Both the position numbers and the translations under genes were made by a program. The notes beneath the pieces were generated by a model. It saw only the letters and a list, made by a program, of their open reading frames with translations. It was not told the DNA's origin and did no database searches. Source: Bathynomus jamesi (lineage: Eukaryota; Arthropoda; Malacostraca; Isopoda; Cirolanidae). Taken from it: 64,000 bases of DNA. Positions 43,565-55,135 of the stretch are shown one piece after another (the first letter of the stretch is position 1; each line of letters opens with the position of its first letter). Where the stretch lies: NCBI GenBank assembly GCA_023014485.1, contig JAJOZX010009462.1:89389-153388 (forward strand), given 5' to 3'.

Positions 43565-43864
43565 CTATGAGCAGTGTGAGGCACGCAGGTAGGCAGGAAC
43601 GGTTCGATGGGCGGTTGATTCACCCTGATGATACGTGAATGGGTTTGTTCGAACTCGTATGATCCGTGAGGTGCGAGTCGCACCATAATCTAATGAAACC
43701 TGTGCGGCGCTGGCCCAACATGAATTGTTGTACCCCATTATGGTGGGTAGGCGTTTTGAGAAATTTTCCGGTACAAGAACTAATTTCGGTTTTAACGTTT
43801 TATCACTACCACTCATACGCACCAGACAGTTTCCCTCAGGGTAAATTTCACGAGCTAAACACAT
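43565..43864 (-). CDS. Polinton protein of unknown function (99 aa)
   Basis: The frame begins MCLAREIYPEGNCLVRMSGS and continues KTLKPKLVLVPENFSKRLPT, then a segment with GYNNSCWASAAQVSLDYGA. It shares codons with another frame (43,686-43,426) over its last third, and a short duplicated block (GTTCGAACTCGTATGATCCG near 43,649) lies there. I recognise no family. It could be the N-terminal part of the neighbouring gene. Confidence 0.4.
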   Translation of the reverse strand: MCLAREIYPEGNCLVRMSGSDKTLKPKLVLVPENFSKRLPTIMGYNNSCWASAAQVSLDYGATRTSRIIRVRTNPFTYHQGESTAHRTVPAYLRASHCS

Positions 43865-43884
43865 TTTATAATGGTTTATCTCTC

Positions 43885-44474
43885 TTAAAAATTTTCACAC
43901 TGCGGGGCGCTGTTAGAGAGAAACATATGTTCATATTTAGGCTTTTTATTTAACAGGCGATACTCATCTCTAAAATCTGTTAAAAACTCGCATAACCCTT
44001 TAGCCACAACCTCGCTACAAACCTCATCGTGATATATATTAATGTAGTGGTAAAAATACTTAAGATTGTCCATGATAACGAGATTCACATTTTCAGTTGT
44101 AGGGTATGAGTAATCGACATGGTGTAGCATAATATAATACCGTTTATCACACCACTCATCCACAAGGCTCACTACCCATAACTGTTGTTTAGATTCTGAG
44201 CGTGCCGCTTTTTCTACCACGCGTGCACGTGTGCCTTTATAAAACTTAGTTCTACAACATACTTCGGTACATCGTCTGGACTGCGAAATCCTACAATCCC
44301 CTCGTCAGAATATCCGTAGAGTATTTGAATAGCCTGACCCTTCGCACGATTCAATGCATCCTTAAAAGAGTCAAAGGAGGCTGGGATAGGGAGTTTTTCA
44401 GTATCCACTACATCTACGCCCTTTATTGAATACCACTTCATAAATGTTGAACACGCGATATTAAAGGTGGCCAT
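43885..44474 (-). pseudogene. Polinton early gene of unknown function, one frameshift
   Basis: Frame 44,474-44,214 begins MATFNIACSTFMKWYSIKGV and reads into a region with KDALNRAKGQAIQILYGYSD. Frame 44,220-43,885 continues with LWVVSLVDEWCDKRYYIMLH and VCSEVVAKGLCEFLTDFRDE. They overlap by 7 bp in different frames, so one indel near 44,217 most likely split one gene of about 195 residues. No conserved motif is recognised. It is the first gene downstream of the polymerase. Confidence 0.5.
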
Positions 44475-44732
44475 TTTCTTCTACGCGGGATAGAATACAC
44501 GTCTGAGCTCAAGGGTATACAGAGGTCAACTGAGAACGCGGGGACAGAGGTCTGCTCAGGCTACGGGATGAATCACGTCCCCGGTCTTACAGTGGGCGGG
44601 GCTTAACTTTACTGTACACACGCACACACGCAAAGTGAAACACAAGTCGATGCATGATTTATTTAATAAACGAAATAATCAGCATGTATATATTTAGAAA
44701 TACGTGCAATAAATAAATTAACAATAGGCACA
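44475..44732. promoter_or_regulatory. Intergenic region between polymerase 3' end and leftward genes
   Basis: About 260 bp. The minus strand has AATAAA-type signals near 44,655-44,665 (TTTATT on plus), suitable for polymerase 3' processing. A tandem duplication of about 65 bp (AACAATAGGCACATCAAAG at 44,719; AGCAATAGACCCATCAAAG at 44,785) overlaps the polymerase end. Sequence 44,480-44,640 is GC-richer and could hold the promoter of the leftward genes. Confidence 0.4.
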
Positions 44733-47700
44733 TCAAAGATTGTTCTCAATACATATATATTTACAAATATGTGTGATGAATAAGTTAGCAATAGACCCAT
44801 CAAAGTTTATGGTAACCAAAGGGTACGGTATCATAGGTAACTGGTAACGTTTCCTATAGGTGTTACGGCACACCTTTGTACCCCTAAGTTCCTTCACGCC
44901 CCCCAGCTTCTGCGCCCGAAAATTGTGGATGCCTACAACTAGTTGGGGAGGCCGTTCGCCCTCATCATCGTCCAAACACACTAGATCCTTCAGCGAATCA
45001 AAGTTAACGACCCGCCGATTCGCTTGGTTAAGCGTGATACCCTTTGCCTTCACGATATATTTCGTTTCATACCCTATCCTCACCCGTACCCCATAAGTTT
45101 TAGGTCCTGTTGAGACAAAGGAGTCGGCGTATGCATTGTTCCCATACTCATCCTTGATCTCATCAGTGAGCTCGCCGAGGAATTCACCAATAGCAGGCAT
45201 GTATTCACCCTCCCTCGCCGTGAATATCACGCTATCTGTATCGACATACAAGACTCTCTGCCCAAGAGAATGCAATAGACCCCAAAGTTTGATGCGGGCG
45301 TAGGCTGTTGTGAAGCTGGCTACAGGAATGTTTGTAACCCTTGAGGTATATCTGGCCAATTCAGTGCTGTTGTACTTTATTATGTAAGTATTACCTACAT
45401 TCACGATTTCCATGACTTCTTTATCGGGTGCGTTGGCATAATCCCAGACTTCGCTATAGCTTTGTGCCAAATGAACGTTTCCCTTGCCAGTATTCTGTGC
45501 AAATTTTCCCCATAGACTGTTTAGACAACTTTGCACTAAAGCGCTTGCCAGGATTCTTTGCAATTTGGGCGCGATCAAGTTGTATACCTTCGTGGTCGCG
45601 GTAACGTTGAATATAGGCAGACTTTTCATCTTCGGTGTCAACTCCTCGCGGATACCCTGATGCCTCAACCTTATCCTTCAAAAATGCGTTTATATACGGT
45701 GTGAAAAGGTTGGGTAGCTTCTGAAACCTCCAAACCTCATGTATCTTCAGTATTCTATACCCATGGCGTACGGCTAGGGCCAGCTCAGGACTTGTATATA
45801 CGCCTCTGATCTTACGCTGGTGGGGTATGGTTACAATTACCGTTATTCTCTTCCGCACACTTCACGCACAGGGGAAACATGAGCTTGTGGTCAATGACGA
45901 CGGGTAAGATCGGCATCCATAATCGCGAGGGGGAGCACGTCTACGAAAGAGAGCCCAAAGTAGCGATCATTCAAATTTCTTGAAAATTCATTGATGGAGG
46001 GCAGGCTAGGACCCACCAATTTCTCAGGAGCACCCACGGGGTACGGGTTGTTCTTCATCACGTATGGGTATAAAGAACAGAAGTCGTAGTAGTGAAGTTT
46101 CACACCCTCCGTAGGTGGAAAGTATAGCTTGAAGGGATTTGTACGCCCACCGAACAAGCTATCACCGCATTTGAGAGGATCCAGTACCATTGAACGCTTG
46201 ATCGTGTTTATTTCCTCACGGTACACCTCGTCTGTCTCCATCCGTGCATCATATTCATGCTCCCACAAGACTTTGTGAGTGAACTGGGACCCTATAAGTT
46301 GATCGCGGGTGCGGGTCCATGCAAGACAGTCGGCAGGAGATCTACCGTGGATATCTCCGGCGATTCCGCACTCAGGACGGGGGCATCCATGCCACCAGCA
46401 TCCGTTAAAGGAGTACACAGTCTTCACACCAGTGACACGGTTTTCACTTAGTCCATCAACCCAAAAAACACGACCATTAATCTTAATGGGTACTTCACCC
46501 GTGTTGCGGGCGTGCTTTATGTATACACCTGTCTGCTGCTGTAGGTGTATGAGCCAGTAAATAGCCTTGTGGCCGTAACTGCGGGGGTTGTTTCTGTGAA
46601 TAATGGTTAAGGTGGCTTTAGGCATGAAGTTATTCTTGAACACCGTAAAGCATAATGACGCGATGGTGGTTGCGACTTGCAGCGGATCGCATTTGAAACG
46701 GCCTATGTACATCCTTCTAAAGGCTTGGAAACATACTCTAAGCACGCGCACATCATTCACGCAATAACGCTCACATTCATCAGCTATATTATAAGGATTA
46801 CGTTCATTAAAACTGCTGTAGTATCGATCAAAGTCTTCACGTTCATCTGCACTCATACAACCATAGTTAAAATAATGTTTGGGTGGAGGTAGCCCCACGT
46901 AATTTAAAGTCTCGCTAGTGAGGAAAGTGTAAGGGAAGTAGCCTTTTGATACTTCAGCTGCTACCCCCATCACCTTGGGTAGCTTTGCTAATTTACAAGG
47001 CGTGAATAATAAAGTATCTTTAAATTGCACATTACCTCTTATTTGCATCTGTATAAGTTTGTTTCCTCTTTTCAAGGGATCACCTGTAAATATCTCAGAG
47101 GACTCGTGCTCGAGCAGCTCCTTATAAAGGAACTGTGTCAAATTTTGCCCCGTTATGGGCAAGAATATACAGTCATTTTTTTGAACTTGTCGGCTAACTT
47201 GACAATATAGGACACAAATAGTTTCACAGGGCTATCGTGGACATTCGTTTTAAAAACGTTTGTCCGTTTACCACATTTGTGACACTCATCACACTCGATC
47301 TCCATACACTCGTCGCAGATAGTCTGGCTCACAAGTAAATGTGGAACTACCTCTTTGGTTTCGGCATTCGTATATGTTTCTATATCGTAGTATACAGTTA
47401 TACAAGGGCTGTTTTTAGGCTTTGCGTCTTTCATATAACATACATGCTTTACGCCATCCGCCTTATATTTCTCATGGCATGTAGAACAGTGAATTTCGTC
47501 ACACTTGTGCTTGAAATTTCCGCTACCATTCAAGGTGTGAAACATGCCACATTCACAGATTCTCATTTTCCTGCACGTGCCAATTGATTTATGGAGCTCA
47601 AAACAGTTATTATTGAAAAATGTGCGTCTACACACATCACAGTCCCTCTTCTCAGCTTCAACTACACGGCTTTCACATTTGGAGCTTTTACACTGTTCAC

Positions 47701-48969
47701 ATACCATGTGGCAATCTTTACAATGTTTCACTATATCATCTGCAAACTCGAGACACCCCTTACACAAGTCATGATGTCGCCCATATTTTCGACTTTTATC
47801 ATAACTCGCGTAAAGGCACCTTATATTACGGATGGGGAGATACGTTGTACCTGACAGTCCTAAAATAAGTAGGGGTCTTGTACGATCTCTCACACTGCTT
47901 TTAAAAACATACACAGTCCTACGACGATCATCCAGGCCAAAAACTATACGACATTCATTTCCTGTTCTACCCTTCTCAGCTCTTCAGGACCCATATTACA
48001 GTCAAATTCAAGTTCACAGTCTACAGCTAGTTTACGGGCACGCTCCACGATCGTAGGCACCAAATTTTGGGTCGTGTATTTTGTACAGTAAACATACGCG
48101 CTAGACTACTGCTATAAAGCCGCAACCACGATCGACGTTTATATGCCGTCTAAAAACAGCCTGAGAATTGAAGTTAAGAGTATACGGTGTGGCACTATGA
48201 CCCGCAACACGGAATACACGGTCAATATTTATCGTAAAGTTGTCCATATTGAATGCTATACTACTTTGGGCGGCTTGCATTATACGCGCTAATATATATT
48301 CTACATCTTCAGCAGCCAAACGTCTAAATGGCACTACCACCCAAAAATCATCTACATCACCATCATCTGACCCGAAACCGAAGGACAGACTCGTCCTGAC
48401 TTCACGCTCGTCGTGGTTCTGAAGGGCAAACTCTACAACGCGACGTAGTCCATACTCAACGCCATTGCTATACACGGATCTAGGATCGACCCTGACTATA
48501 TACCGATTTCTAGTCAAGACTGGGGTGGGGGCAACGGTACGCACCAACTCAAATGTTATACATCCTCAACAGAGCGAGAAGCTGCTGCGGGGGATGTACA
48601 AGGGCTTGAACAGGAGTAAGGGGATATATTTTTATTTGAGGAAGTTACTATTGTGGGGATTGCGCCGTAAGACGTAGAGGGTTGGGGGTCTATTACAGCA
48701 GACTCTACAGAACGGGTGGGGGCTGTGGAGGATGTACAAGGGGCTGAGGAAGCTGATGTAGGGTTGGTACCGTAAAACGTTGAGGGCTGGGGTTGTACCG
48801 CGGATTGTCCAACAACCGGCGCGTATTTCGCGCGCTTTATACCTGACGTGGAGGACTTCAGCGTGTCGCCGCTTTGAGCGTGCCGCCGTTGAGGGTATGG
48901 GCCCTGTAGATGCACGATCAATGGATTCACCCGTGATGTCGATGATGGTGGGCTGTACATCGTCGTCAT
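44733..48969 (-). pseudogene. Protein-primed family B DNA polymerase, frameshifted
   Basis: Segments run right to left. The N-terminus (48,969-48,556) is Pro/Ser-rich with repeated QPSTxYG units, followed by a globular domain (48,547-48,101). A Cys-rich zinc-binding block follows (47,820-47,450: CKGCLEF, CKDCHMVCEQC, CDVCRR). Exo I is YYDIETY (47,390) and Exo III is YCVNDVRVL (46,760). Pol motif A is DFCSLYPYVMKNNPYP (46,050), motif B is LNSLWGKFAQ (45,500), motif C is YVDTDSVIF (45,235) and the KxY-type motif is TGPKTYG (45,100). All polymerase and exonuclease acidic residues that I can locate are retained. At least five frameshifts (about 48,565, 48,090, 47,160, 45,880 and 45,560) break it. 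The combination with a Cys-rich insert upstream of Exo I is typical of Polintons. It would copy the element using a terminal protein primer. Confidence 0.93.
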
Positions 48970-49057
48970 TCACGGTTCTGTGGAAGAAGAAAAAAAATAT
49001 AAGGAGCAGAACTCGTTATTTGTGATATTCTGTAAATGAGTCACTTAGGGGTGTGAC
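48970..49057. promoter_or_regulatory. Divergent promoter region of the Polinton
   Basis: These 88 bp separate the leftward polymerase from the rightward ATPase and hold an A-rich AAAAAAAATATAAGG box at 48,993. With both gene blocks starting here, it is the only candidate for a bidirectional control region. No sequence-specific site can be assigned. Confidence 0.45.
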
Positions 49058-49696
49058 GTGTTAGAAATGGATGCTGTAGAAAAATTCAGATTCACGAGCC
49101 CATCCACATGTATTATATCTGGACCTACAGGATGTGGTAAAACGGTGTTTATGCTTAAAATTATTAAAGAAAAGGGTGAAATGTTCTCAAAATTTGTGCA
49201 TAAAGTTATATGGTGCTATTCGACATACCACTCAGTGTTCAACGAGTACCAGGACGATGTTTTGTTCCATAAGGGGGTCTATGACGTTAATTCACTAAAA
49301 GGAAATGAACATACAGTCATCGTAATTGATGACCTCATGTTGGAGATGGATAAAACGTTTGCCGAGACATTTACAGTATTCTCCCACCACCTTAACATAA
49401 GCGTGTTCTTCATCAATCAGAATCTATTTTTCAAAAATAGATACATGCGCGATGTATCGTTAAATACGCAATATCTAGTCTTATTCGCTCAACGTAGAGA
49501 TGTGTCACAAATTGGGGTATTAGCCAGTCAAATGTTCCCGAGTCAGCGTAAGGAGTTTTTGGAGGTTTATAAAGAGGTCACAAAGCAACGTTATGGATAT
49601 TTGCTTTGTGACCTTCACCCGCGAAACACGTTTAGGGTGCTTCTAAGAACGAATATATTTCCAAACGAGCCTGAAACCGTGTACATTCCAGAATGA
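49058..49696 (+). CDS. A32/FtsK-HerA-type genome packaging ATPase
   Basis: An intact frame of 212 residues begins at an ATG at 49,058 or, more likely, at 49,064 (MDAVEKF). Walker A is SGPTGCGKTVFML (residues 22-34) and Walker B is TVIVIDDLMLEMD (about 87-99). A later FINQNLFFKN segment (about 120) fits the sensor Asn/Gln strand that follows Walker B in the A32 clade. C-terminal residues carry YGYLLCDLHPRN and end IPE. Length matches Polinton packaging ATPases (about 200-250). Its stop overlaps the next gene's start (ATGATGA). It would drive DNA into preformed capsids. This is the best preserved gene of the element. Confidence 0.95.
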   Translation: MLEMDAVEKFRFTSPSTCIISGPTGCGKTVFMLKIIKEKGEMFSKFVHKVIWCYSTYHSVFNEYQDDVLFHKGVYDVNSLKGNEHTVIVIDDLMLEMDKTFAETFTVFSHHLNISVFFINQNLFFKNRYMRDVSLNTQYLVLFAQRRDVSQIGVLASQMFPSQRKEFLEVYKEVTKQRYGYLLCDLHPRNTFRVLLRTNIFPNEPETVYIPE

Positions 49697-50001
49697 TGAA
49701 TAGGCTAAAGAAATACCGTGAATTAATAAAAATCTATCAACGACTGCCTCGGTCGTTGCAGCAGATGCTTGTTAAAAATATCGACTCTGACTTTTTAAAA
49801 TGCATCTGCGAAATCTGCCTCAATGTTATAAAATGTAATGTTCCAATGAAATCCTGTCAGAAGGCTCGCTTCCGTCGTTACAAGAACATAATTCGGACGC
49901 TCGCCCATAAAAGCCAGACTGTGGGTAAGAAAAAGCGTATTATTGTACAAAGAGGCGGTTCGTTCCTCCCATCTTATTTTCAATTTTGGAGCCTTTACTG
50001 A
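49693..50001 (+). CDS. Small Polinton protein with QRGG motif
   Basis: Intact 102-residue frame, start ATG overlapping the ATPase stop by 4 bp. It is basic and helical (LKKYRELIKIYQRLPRSLQQ), with a Cys cluster in the middle (CICEICLNVIKC), and ends KKKRIIVQRGGSFLPSYFQF. A basic segment followed by hydrophobic QRGGfLp at the C-terminus recurs in Polintons from several phyla, where the function is unknown to me; membrane contact or capsid association is possible. The tight overlap suggests co-expression with packaging. Confidence 0.7.
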   Translation: MMNRLKKYRELIKIYQRLPRSLQQMLVKNIDSDFLKCICEICLNVIKCNVPMKSCQKARFRRYKNIIRTLAHKSQTVGKKKRIIVQRGGSFLPSYFQFWSLY

Positions 50002-50014
50002 CTAGATTAATATA

Positions 50015-50724
50015 ATGAAGAAGGTGGTTGTGATCCCGTACAAGATGTATGCTTCATTACAAAGGACCCCAGACGCGGCTCTAGAACCCCGTAAAAGTAG
50101 GCTTAAAAGAATGGAGAGTTAGCTACTATCCCTATTAAACAGTGAAAAGACGCCTGATGAGAAAAGGGTTTTGTATCAAGAGGCTTTGCAGAAATTTCTT
50201 CATGAGTACGAAGAATATAAACATCCTACAGAGCTCACCGTGAAGCACAGCTCGAGTAGCGCTGAGCATAGTGACACAGGGCCTGAGCAACCAAAGAGTA
50301 GCGGAACACAGCCCATCGAACATGTGCTAAAAAACAGCCTCTCCCATACATTGAGGACTAAAGGGTTAAGTCTTTATAATCTATTGAGTGAGGACCCCGT
50401 CATACAGTGGGCCGCACAGGCGAGGTCATTGTTGATGGAACAAGGGTGCAAGGGTCCAATATCATTGATATTGTTCATGATCTGGTGAGAAAGTGGGACA
50501 GGCCATCACCAACAGGATGGAGGCATATTGAGGCAAGACTACAGCAAATAAATGTCCCCAAAACACTGATAAGTAATCTGAATAGGTTAAAAAACTTGGA
50601 GCATGCATCGTACGTGTCACAACTGAGTACACCTTCACCCACAACAGCTGCAGTGTCTCTGAAGAGAAGAAAGAAGAGAGTAGAGGGCCAACCTTATCCA
50701 CGTGCCTCTAAAATACGCAAATGA
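50015..50724 (+). pseudogene. Polinton late protein of unknown function, stop and frameshift
   Basis: Starts MKKVVVIPYKMYASLQ at 50,015 (14 bp after the previous stop). An in-frame TAG occurs near 50,119. Coding resumes with LLNSEKTPDEKRVLYQEALQ, and the 105-residue frame 50,171-50,488 continues to NLLSEDPVIQWAAQ. A frameshift near 50,420 shifts to the 50,407-50,724 frame with GEVIVDGTRVQGSNIIDIVH, INVPKTLISNLNRLK and a basic C-terminus. The vDGtrvqGSNIiDivhd...NvP...i.N motif series recurs in Polintons and nearby host genomes, with unknown function. Its stop (TGA) overlaps the integrase ATG. Confidence 0.65.
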
Positions 50725-51130
50725 CTAACGTATTAAGTAAGCACTATTATGACATTTCTAGCCCTGCATCCTATGGTGGCATTAATAGACTGTACAGAGG
50801 TTTAATATCAGCTATTACACTTCCAACTCTATACATAAAGCATCTTTAGCTGAAAGAGTTCAACGTACCATAAAGGAACGCATGCACCGTTATTTTACAC
50901 ATAAAAGCACGCTCAGATATATAAACGTTCTCGATTCACTGGCTTCATCCTACCACCGCTCACACCACCGCACGATCGGTACAACGCCTAACGATGTTTT
51001 AGAAAGAGGCAAGCGTCCGAGAAGTGATGGAGTGCCGCCACCACCACCACCACAATCTGCGCGTTTCAAAATCAATGATTATGTAAGGCTGTCACGTTCG
51101 GGAAATAAATTTTTAAAGTTAGGGCTATGA
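50721..51130 (+). pseudogene. Polinton integrase, catalytic core deleted
   Basis: Start ATG at 50,721 gives MTNVLSKHYYDISSPASYGG, then INRLYRG, the N-terminus of Polinton integrases. A stop at 50,847-50,849 follows. In the next frame coding restarts abruptly at SLAERVQRTIKERMHRYF, where the Glu of AERVQRTIK is the third catalytic residue of retroviral-type integrases. It continues YHRSHHRTIGTTPNDVL and RFKINDYVRLSRSGNKFL (SH3-like C-terminal domain). The two catalytic Asp residues and about 150 residues of core are missing. A LINE interrupts the gene about 470 bp later and the chromodomain lies beyond it. Confidence 0.88.
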
Positions 51131-51604
51131 GGCCTAAAGCGAGATAATGATATATTACAGAATCTACAGAAGCTAAGGCTAACAAAGACCCTAAGATCCA
51201 CTCTAAGGTTAGCCCGACAGAAAGGAAAGAGTAGGGGGGTTAAGAGAAGAGAAGAGAATAAGGGGTTAAGTAAGGAGCAACACCTATCATTCGTCGGTTA
51301 ACATTCATTCAGAAAAAGATGAAAAAAGTCTCACCATCATCATCCGCCGGCCACTGCCGACAAGTCAGAAAAATAGTCGGAGAAAATAGGAGAGGAGTGA
51401 AAGATGAAAAGAAGTAAAATAAGAACGCTTACAAACCATGCAAACACAGTCTTAACTCACTGTCATACCATGCAAACTACAAACATGCAAGGAAAGAGGT
51501 TATAGACATGCAAAGTAAGGAGATAAGAAAAAAAAAAAGTAGGTAAAGTTAAACAAAAACTGGGTTAGTTTACGCTACGAGCTACATCTACGTTCGTGTT
51601 AGTC
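51131..51604. other. Short unassigned stretch between integrase and LINE
   Basis: Plus-strand sequence after 51,120 has no clear integrase similarity. It is AG-rich (51,140-51,420). It probably includes LINE 3' flank or a second small insertion. Confidence 0.4.
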
Positions 51605-51724
51605 TAAATTTTTTTTTTTTTTTTTTTAATAATTTTATTACTGGCATCACACGCTGGCATGTCGCAAGCTGGCATTCATCGTCAACAGACTCATCCTCGA
51701 GCACCACCACCAGAGCTCCTGTTG

Positions 51725-53460
51725 CTAACTGTTTTTTTTAAACAACGTTAATACTTTTGAAATGTCTGTCAAGACGGTTCTTAAACATATTAACGCTGGT
51801 AGAATGAACGACTGACGCGGGAAGATTATTCCATTTATCAATTACTTTAAACGTAAAGAAGTTTTAGCGATATTAGTAATGAAACGTCTGCCACGCAACT
51901 TAAATCCGTTATTGCGAGTATTACTATTATCGAAAGTGAACAATTTCTCAAAATTTACGTTATCGATGTTATTAACGATTTTGAAAACTTCAATAAGCTC
52001 CCCCCTTAATCTCCTATTTTCGAGTGAATACAGGTCTAACTCTTTAATCCTATTCATAAGGCTTATTGCGCAATGACGGAATAAGTTTCGGGGCACGACG
52101 CTGAACCCTTTCTAACCTATCAATTCCTCACGCAAGTACGGGCACCAAAACTGAACGGCATATTCTAAATGAGGCCTGACTAGGGACTTGTAAAGGGTCA
52201 ATATAATATCCTTCGATTTAAATTCGAAATTACGCGCTATGAAGCCTAACATCATATTAGCTTTTGCGCAAGACTCCAGGCACTGGTTCCTAACCTTTAA
52301 ATCCTTAGATACGCGTACGCCTAAATCTACTTCCTCGTCAACGCTCGCTAACTCCCTGTCATCCATCGTGTACGTGTAATTATTGTTGCGAGAACCTATA
52401 TGCAAAACTTTACATTTGTCTACGTTAAATTGCATCTGACACTTAACTGTCCACTCCATAATCCTATTTACATCGTCTTGGATCCTATTTCTATCGTCCT
52501 CGTTAAAAACCTTACCGCCTATTTTAGTATCGTCCGCGAATTTTGACACGTTACTAGTCAATCCTACATCTATGTCGTTAATGTAAATTACGAATAGCAA
52601 TGGGCCTAACACTGAACCCTGTGGGACACCGCTACCTACATCTAACCACCCCGATTCACTACCATTAACTACGACCCTCTGTCTCCTAGCACGAAGCCAT
52701 TCTTCTAACCAGTTAGCTACCTGACCGCGTATACCGTGCGCTTTAACCTTCGCAATTAGTCTCCTATGCGGAACTGTATCGAACGCCTTTTTAAAATCTA
52801 AATAAATAACGTCAGCTGCTCTCTGTCTATCGTATTCGCGCACTATTTCGTTATAAAATTCTAACAAATTAGTTAAACAAGACCTATGGCGTCGAAACCC
52901 ATGCTGACTACTATTAATCAAATCTCTACTTTCTAAGTGATCGATAATACGATCCCTGACTACGGATTCCAAAAGTTTACCGACAATTGACGTTAAGCTA
53001 ATGGGCCTATAATTGCTAGCTACTGCGCGGTCGCCTTTTTTAAAAATAGGCGTGACGTTAGCTAATTTGAAGTCTTCAGGAATAATCCCCGTTTCGAGTG
53101 ACTAATTAAAAATCTTCGTTAAGGGGCCTACGATAACTTCTTTCAAATCTTTCAAATATCTGGGATAAAAAGCGTCAGGGCCTGGAGCCTTGCTAACTTT
53201 TAGCCTATCGATATAAAGCGCAATCTCAACCTCGTAAACAGTTATTTCATCCAAAATAGTCTCGCTACTAAATGGAACGATATCGTCCACGTCGGGGACA
53301 TTATTTACGTCTTCTACGGTAAAAACTGTCGCAAAAAAGTTATTGAAAATACCCGCAATCGCCTGAGCATCAGAAGCCAAAGCGCCATTAACATCCACTA
53401 GAGGGCATATGTTATCTTTTACCGGCTTACGATTATTAACGTACTCAAAAAACTTTTTTG
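51725..53460 (-). pseudogene. CR1-type reverse transcriptase, frameshifted
   Basis: Frame 53,398-53,102 covers the pre-RT segment (KAPGPDAFYPRYLKD). Frame 52,972-52,112 holds SSQHGFRRHRSCLTNL, VIYLDFKKAFDTVPHRRLIA (motif A), GVPQGSVLGPLLFVIYIND (motif B) and VSKFADDTKIGGK (motif C, FADD). Frame 52,096-51,842 and its continuation end the protein with IKELDLYSLENRRLRGELIE and DKWNNLPASVV. Breaks near 53,100 and 52,105. Catalytic aspartates are intact in the central frame, so decay is limited. The C-terminal block is typical of the CR1/Daphne group in arthropods. Confidence 0.9.
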
Positions 53461-53467
53461 GATTATG

Positions 53468-54556
53468 TTAACTATCCGCAGCTATAAGTATCTCTAAATT
53501 ACGCTTGGCATTCCTAATTGGTCTTTTAACCCGACGTCTAAGCTCGATATATCTATTAAAGTTAGCTGCCGTGCCATTGCGCTTACTAAATCTATACGCT
53601 CTATTACGCTCGTTTATAAACTCTCCTATTTCCCTAGTCCACCACTTCGGCCTACCACGATTTCTAGCGCGCTTGGGCCTACGAGGAATAAACTCCCTTT
53701 CAATATTCCTAAAACTTTCTTTAAACGCCACCCAACGCAAATTTGTGTCATTGCCCATAAATAAGTTATCCCAGTCCACTACTCTCATCCTATCAGCAAA
53801 ACTATCAAAATTAGCCCTACGAAAATCAGGGACTTCTATTACGTTACTATCCTTAGTGTTTTCTATCAATAACTTAAACCTAAGAATTTGATGATCACTA
53901 CATCCTAAACTCTCGCCTACTTCTAAACCTTCGACTATATTCTCGCCGTTCGTCATCACCAAATCTAAAATATTATCACCGCGCGTTGGTTCGGTAACTA
54001 TCTGTCGTAAAAAGTTATCGTCCATAAACTCAACCAATCTCAAACCCTCCTCATTACCAGTAAAATTCTCGTAATTAACATTAGGGCAGTTAAAGTCTCC
54101 GACAATTATACTATTCCGATTGTCAATAAAATTACCAAGAAGTGAGTAAAATCTAGTATCTGTATCGAGGGGTTGAACGGGAGGTCTATAAACAACAACA
54201 AAATTAAAACTAATACTACGCGCCCTAACTTCAACACATATCGCATTAATTGCTGCCGGAAAATCTAACTTAACCTCGATAACCCTAAGGGAATTACGAA
54301 TGTACAGCAAAACGCCTCCACCAAACCTATGTAACCTATCATTAGTAAAGAGTTTAAAACCCAGTATATCAAGTTCCCCCAACAAGTCCCGTGTCACGGT
54401 ATTTAACCAAGTTTCAGTGATAGCAACTATATCATAGTTGCCGGAATAAATTATCGCCTTAAATTCATTTAATTTATTTCTAATACTACGCGCGTTACAA
54501 TAAAAGACGTTTAAGTTATTTTTTACCACGGGCCCGCGTTTTAAACTATTTATCAC
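53468..54556 (-). CDS. CR1-type LINE endonuclease (EEP) domain
   Basis: A 362-residue frame contains LNVFYCNARSIRNKLNEFKA, IVAITETWLNT (catalytic Glu in TETW), NDRLHRFGGGVLLYIRNSL, VVYRPP, IIVGDFNCPNV (GDFN: catalytic Asp/Asn), DLVMTN and LGCSDHQILRF (SDH: catalytic His). All expected EEP catalytic residues are present. It nicks target DNA to prime reverse transcription. It ends with a stop at 53,468 and RT coding continues from about 53,460, one frame change away. Confidence 0.9.
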   Translation of the reverse strand: MINSLKRGPVVKNNLNVFYCNARSIRNKLNEFKAIIYSGNYDIVAITETWLNTVTRDLLGELDILGFKLFTNDRLHRFGGGVLLYIRNSLRVIEVKLDFPAAINAICVEVRARSISFNFVVVYRPPVQPLDTDTRFYSLLGNFIDNRNSIIVGDFNCPNVNYENFTGNEEGLRLVEFMDDNFLRQIVTEPTRGDNILDLVMTNGENIVEGLEVGESLGCSDHQILRFKLLIENTKDSNVIEVPDFRRANFDSFADRMRVVDWDNLFMGNDTNLRWVAFKESFRNIEREFIPRRPKRARNRGRPKWWTREIGEFINERNRAYRFSKRNGTAANFNRYIELRRRVKRPIRNAKRNLEILIAADS

Positions 54557-54664
54557 GTCGGGCCCGTGTTTCCCGGACCCACAACGTTTAAAGAAGGCTT
54601 CGACCTATACAGCTTTCGCACGTTTTCGTCTATTAACCTACCTAGCCTAGCATTACCTATTTCA

Positions 54665-55135
54665 TTAAAATGCACCCCCATCTTTTATAAAAAGGCTAGG
54701 ATCACTGAATTCGGACCACCGCTTTACGAAGGGTACATTTTCCTCAGCACAAATCTCTTCTAATTTGTTATTCAAAAATATTGTTTTTGACGTAATTCTA
54801 AGACCCAACCCGTGCCTAGGGGTAATACCTACAACTAAAGACCTATCTGACCTCGCCTTTAGGGACCTAATTAACCCCCTATATCTCTCCAAAAGGTCAG
54901 GCACTCTCGTATCGGGCCTATACGAGTCGTTGCCTCCTACCATCGTCACCAACATTGAGTGACGGGAGGCAACGTCGATCCTATCCACTTCGTCTCTAAC
55001 TCTGTCAACCCTGGCCCCTGGGAGACAGACTCTCCTCCTCTTGGTTGGATGCCGTTTAACGAACTCTTTGTCCATGTGGCGCACTAAAGAAACCCCGATT
55101 AAAATAGTTTCCCCCTCATTCACGTCCCTTACCAA
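54665..55135 (-). pseudogene. LINE ORF1-like SGNH/esterase domain
   Basis: The frame has ETILIGVSLVRHMDKEF, then CLPGARVDRVRDEV, LVTMVGGNDSY (the GxND block III of SGNH hydrolases), VVGITPRHG, and KRWSEFSDPSLFIKDGGAF. In the final block an HxxxxG motif follows, just past a frameshift. The active-site Ser of block I would sit in IGVSLVRH (usually GDSh). Esterase domains of this type occur in the ORF1 of CR1 elements. It lies 5' of the endonuclease on the same strand, with a frame break near 54,690. Confidence 0.8.

Noticed and set aside
43426..43686. 86-codon minus-strand frame as a separate gene
   Set aside because: It overlaps two other frames on the same strand and has no conserved motif; it looks like a shadow frame around a frameshift.
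53505..53891. 128-codon plus-strand frame inside the LINE
   Set aside because: It is antisense to the intact endonuclease frame and hydrophobic by composition only.
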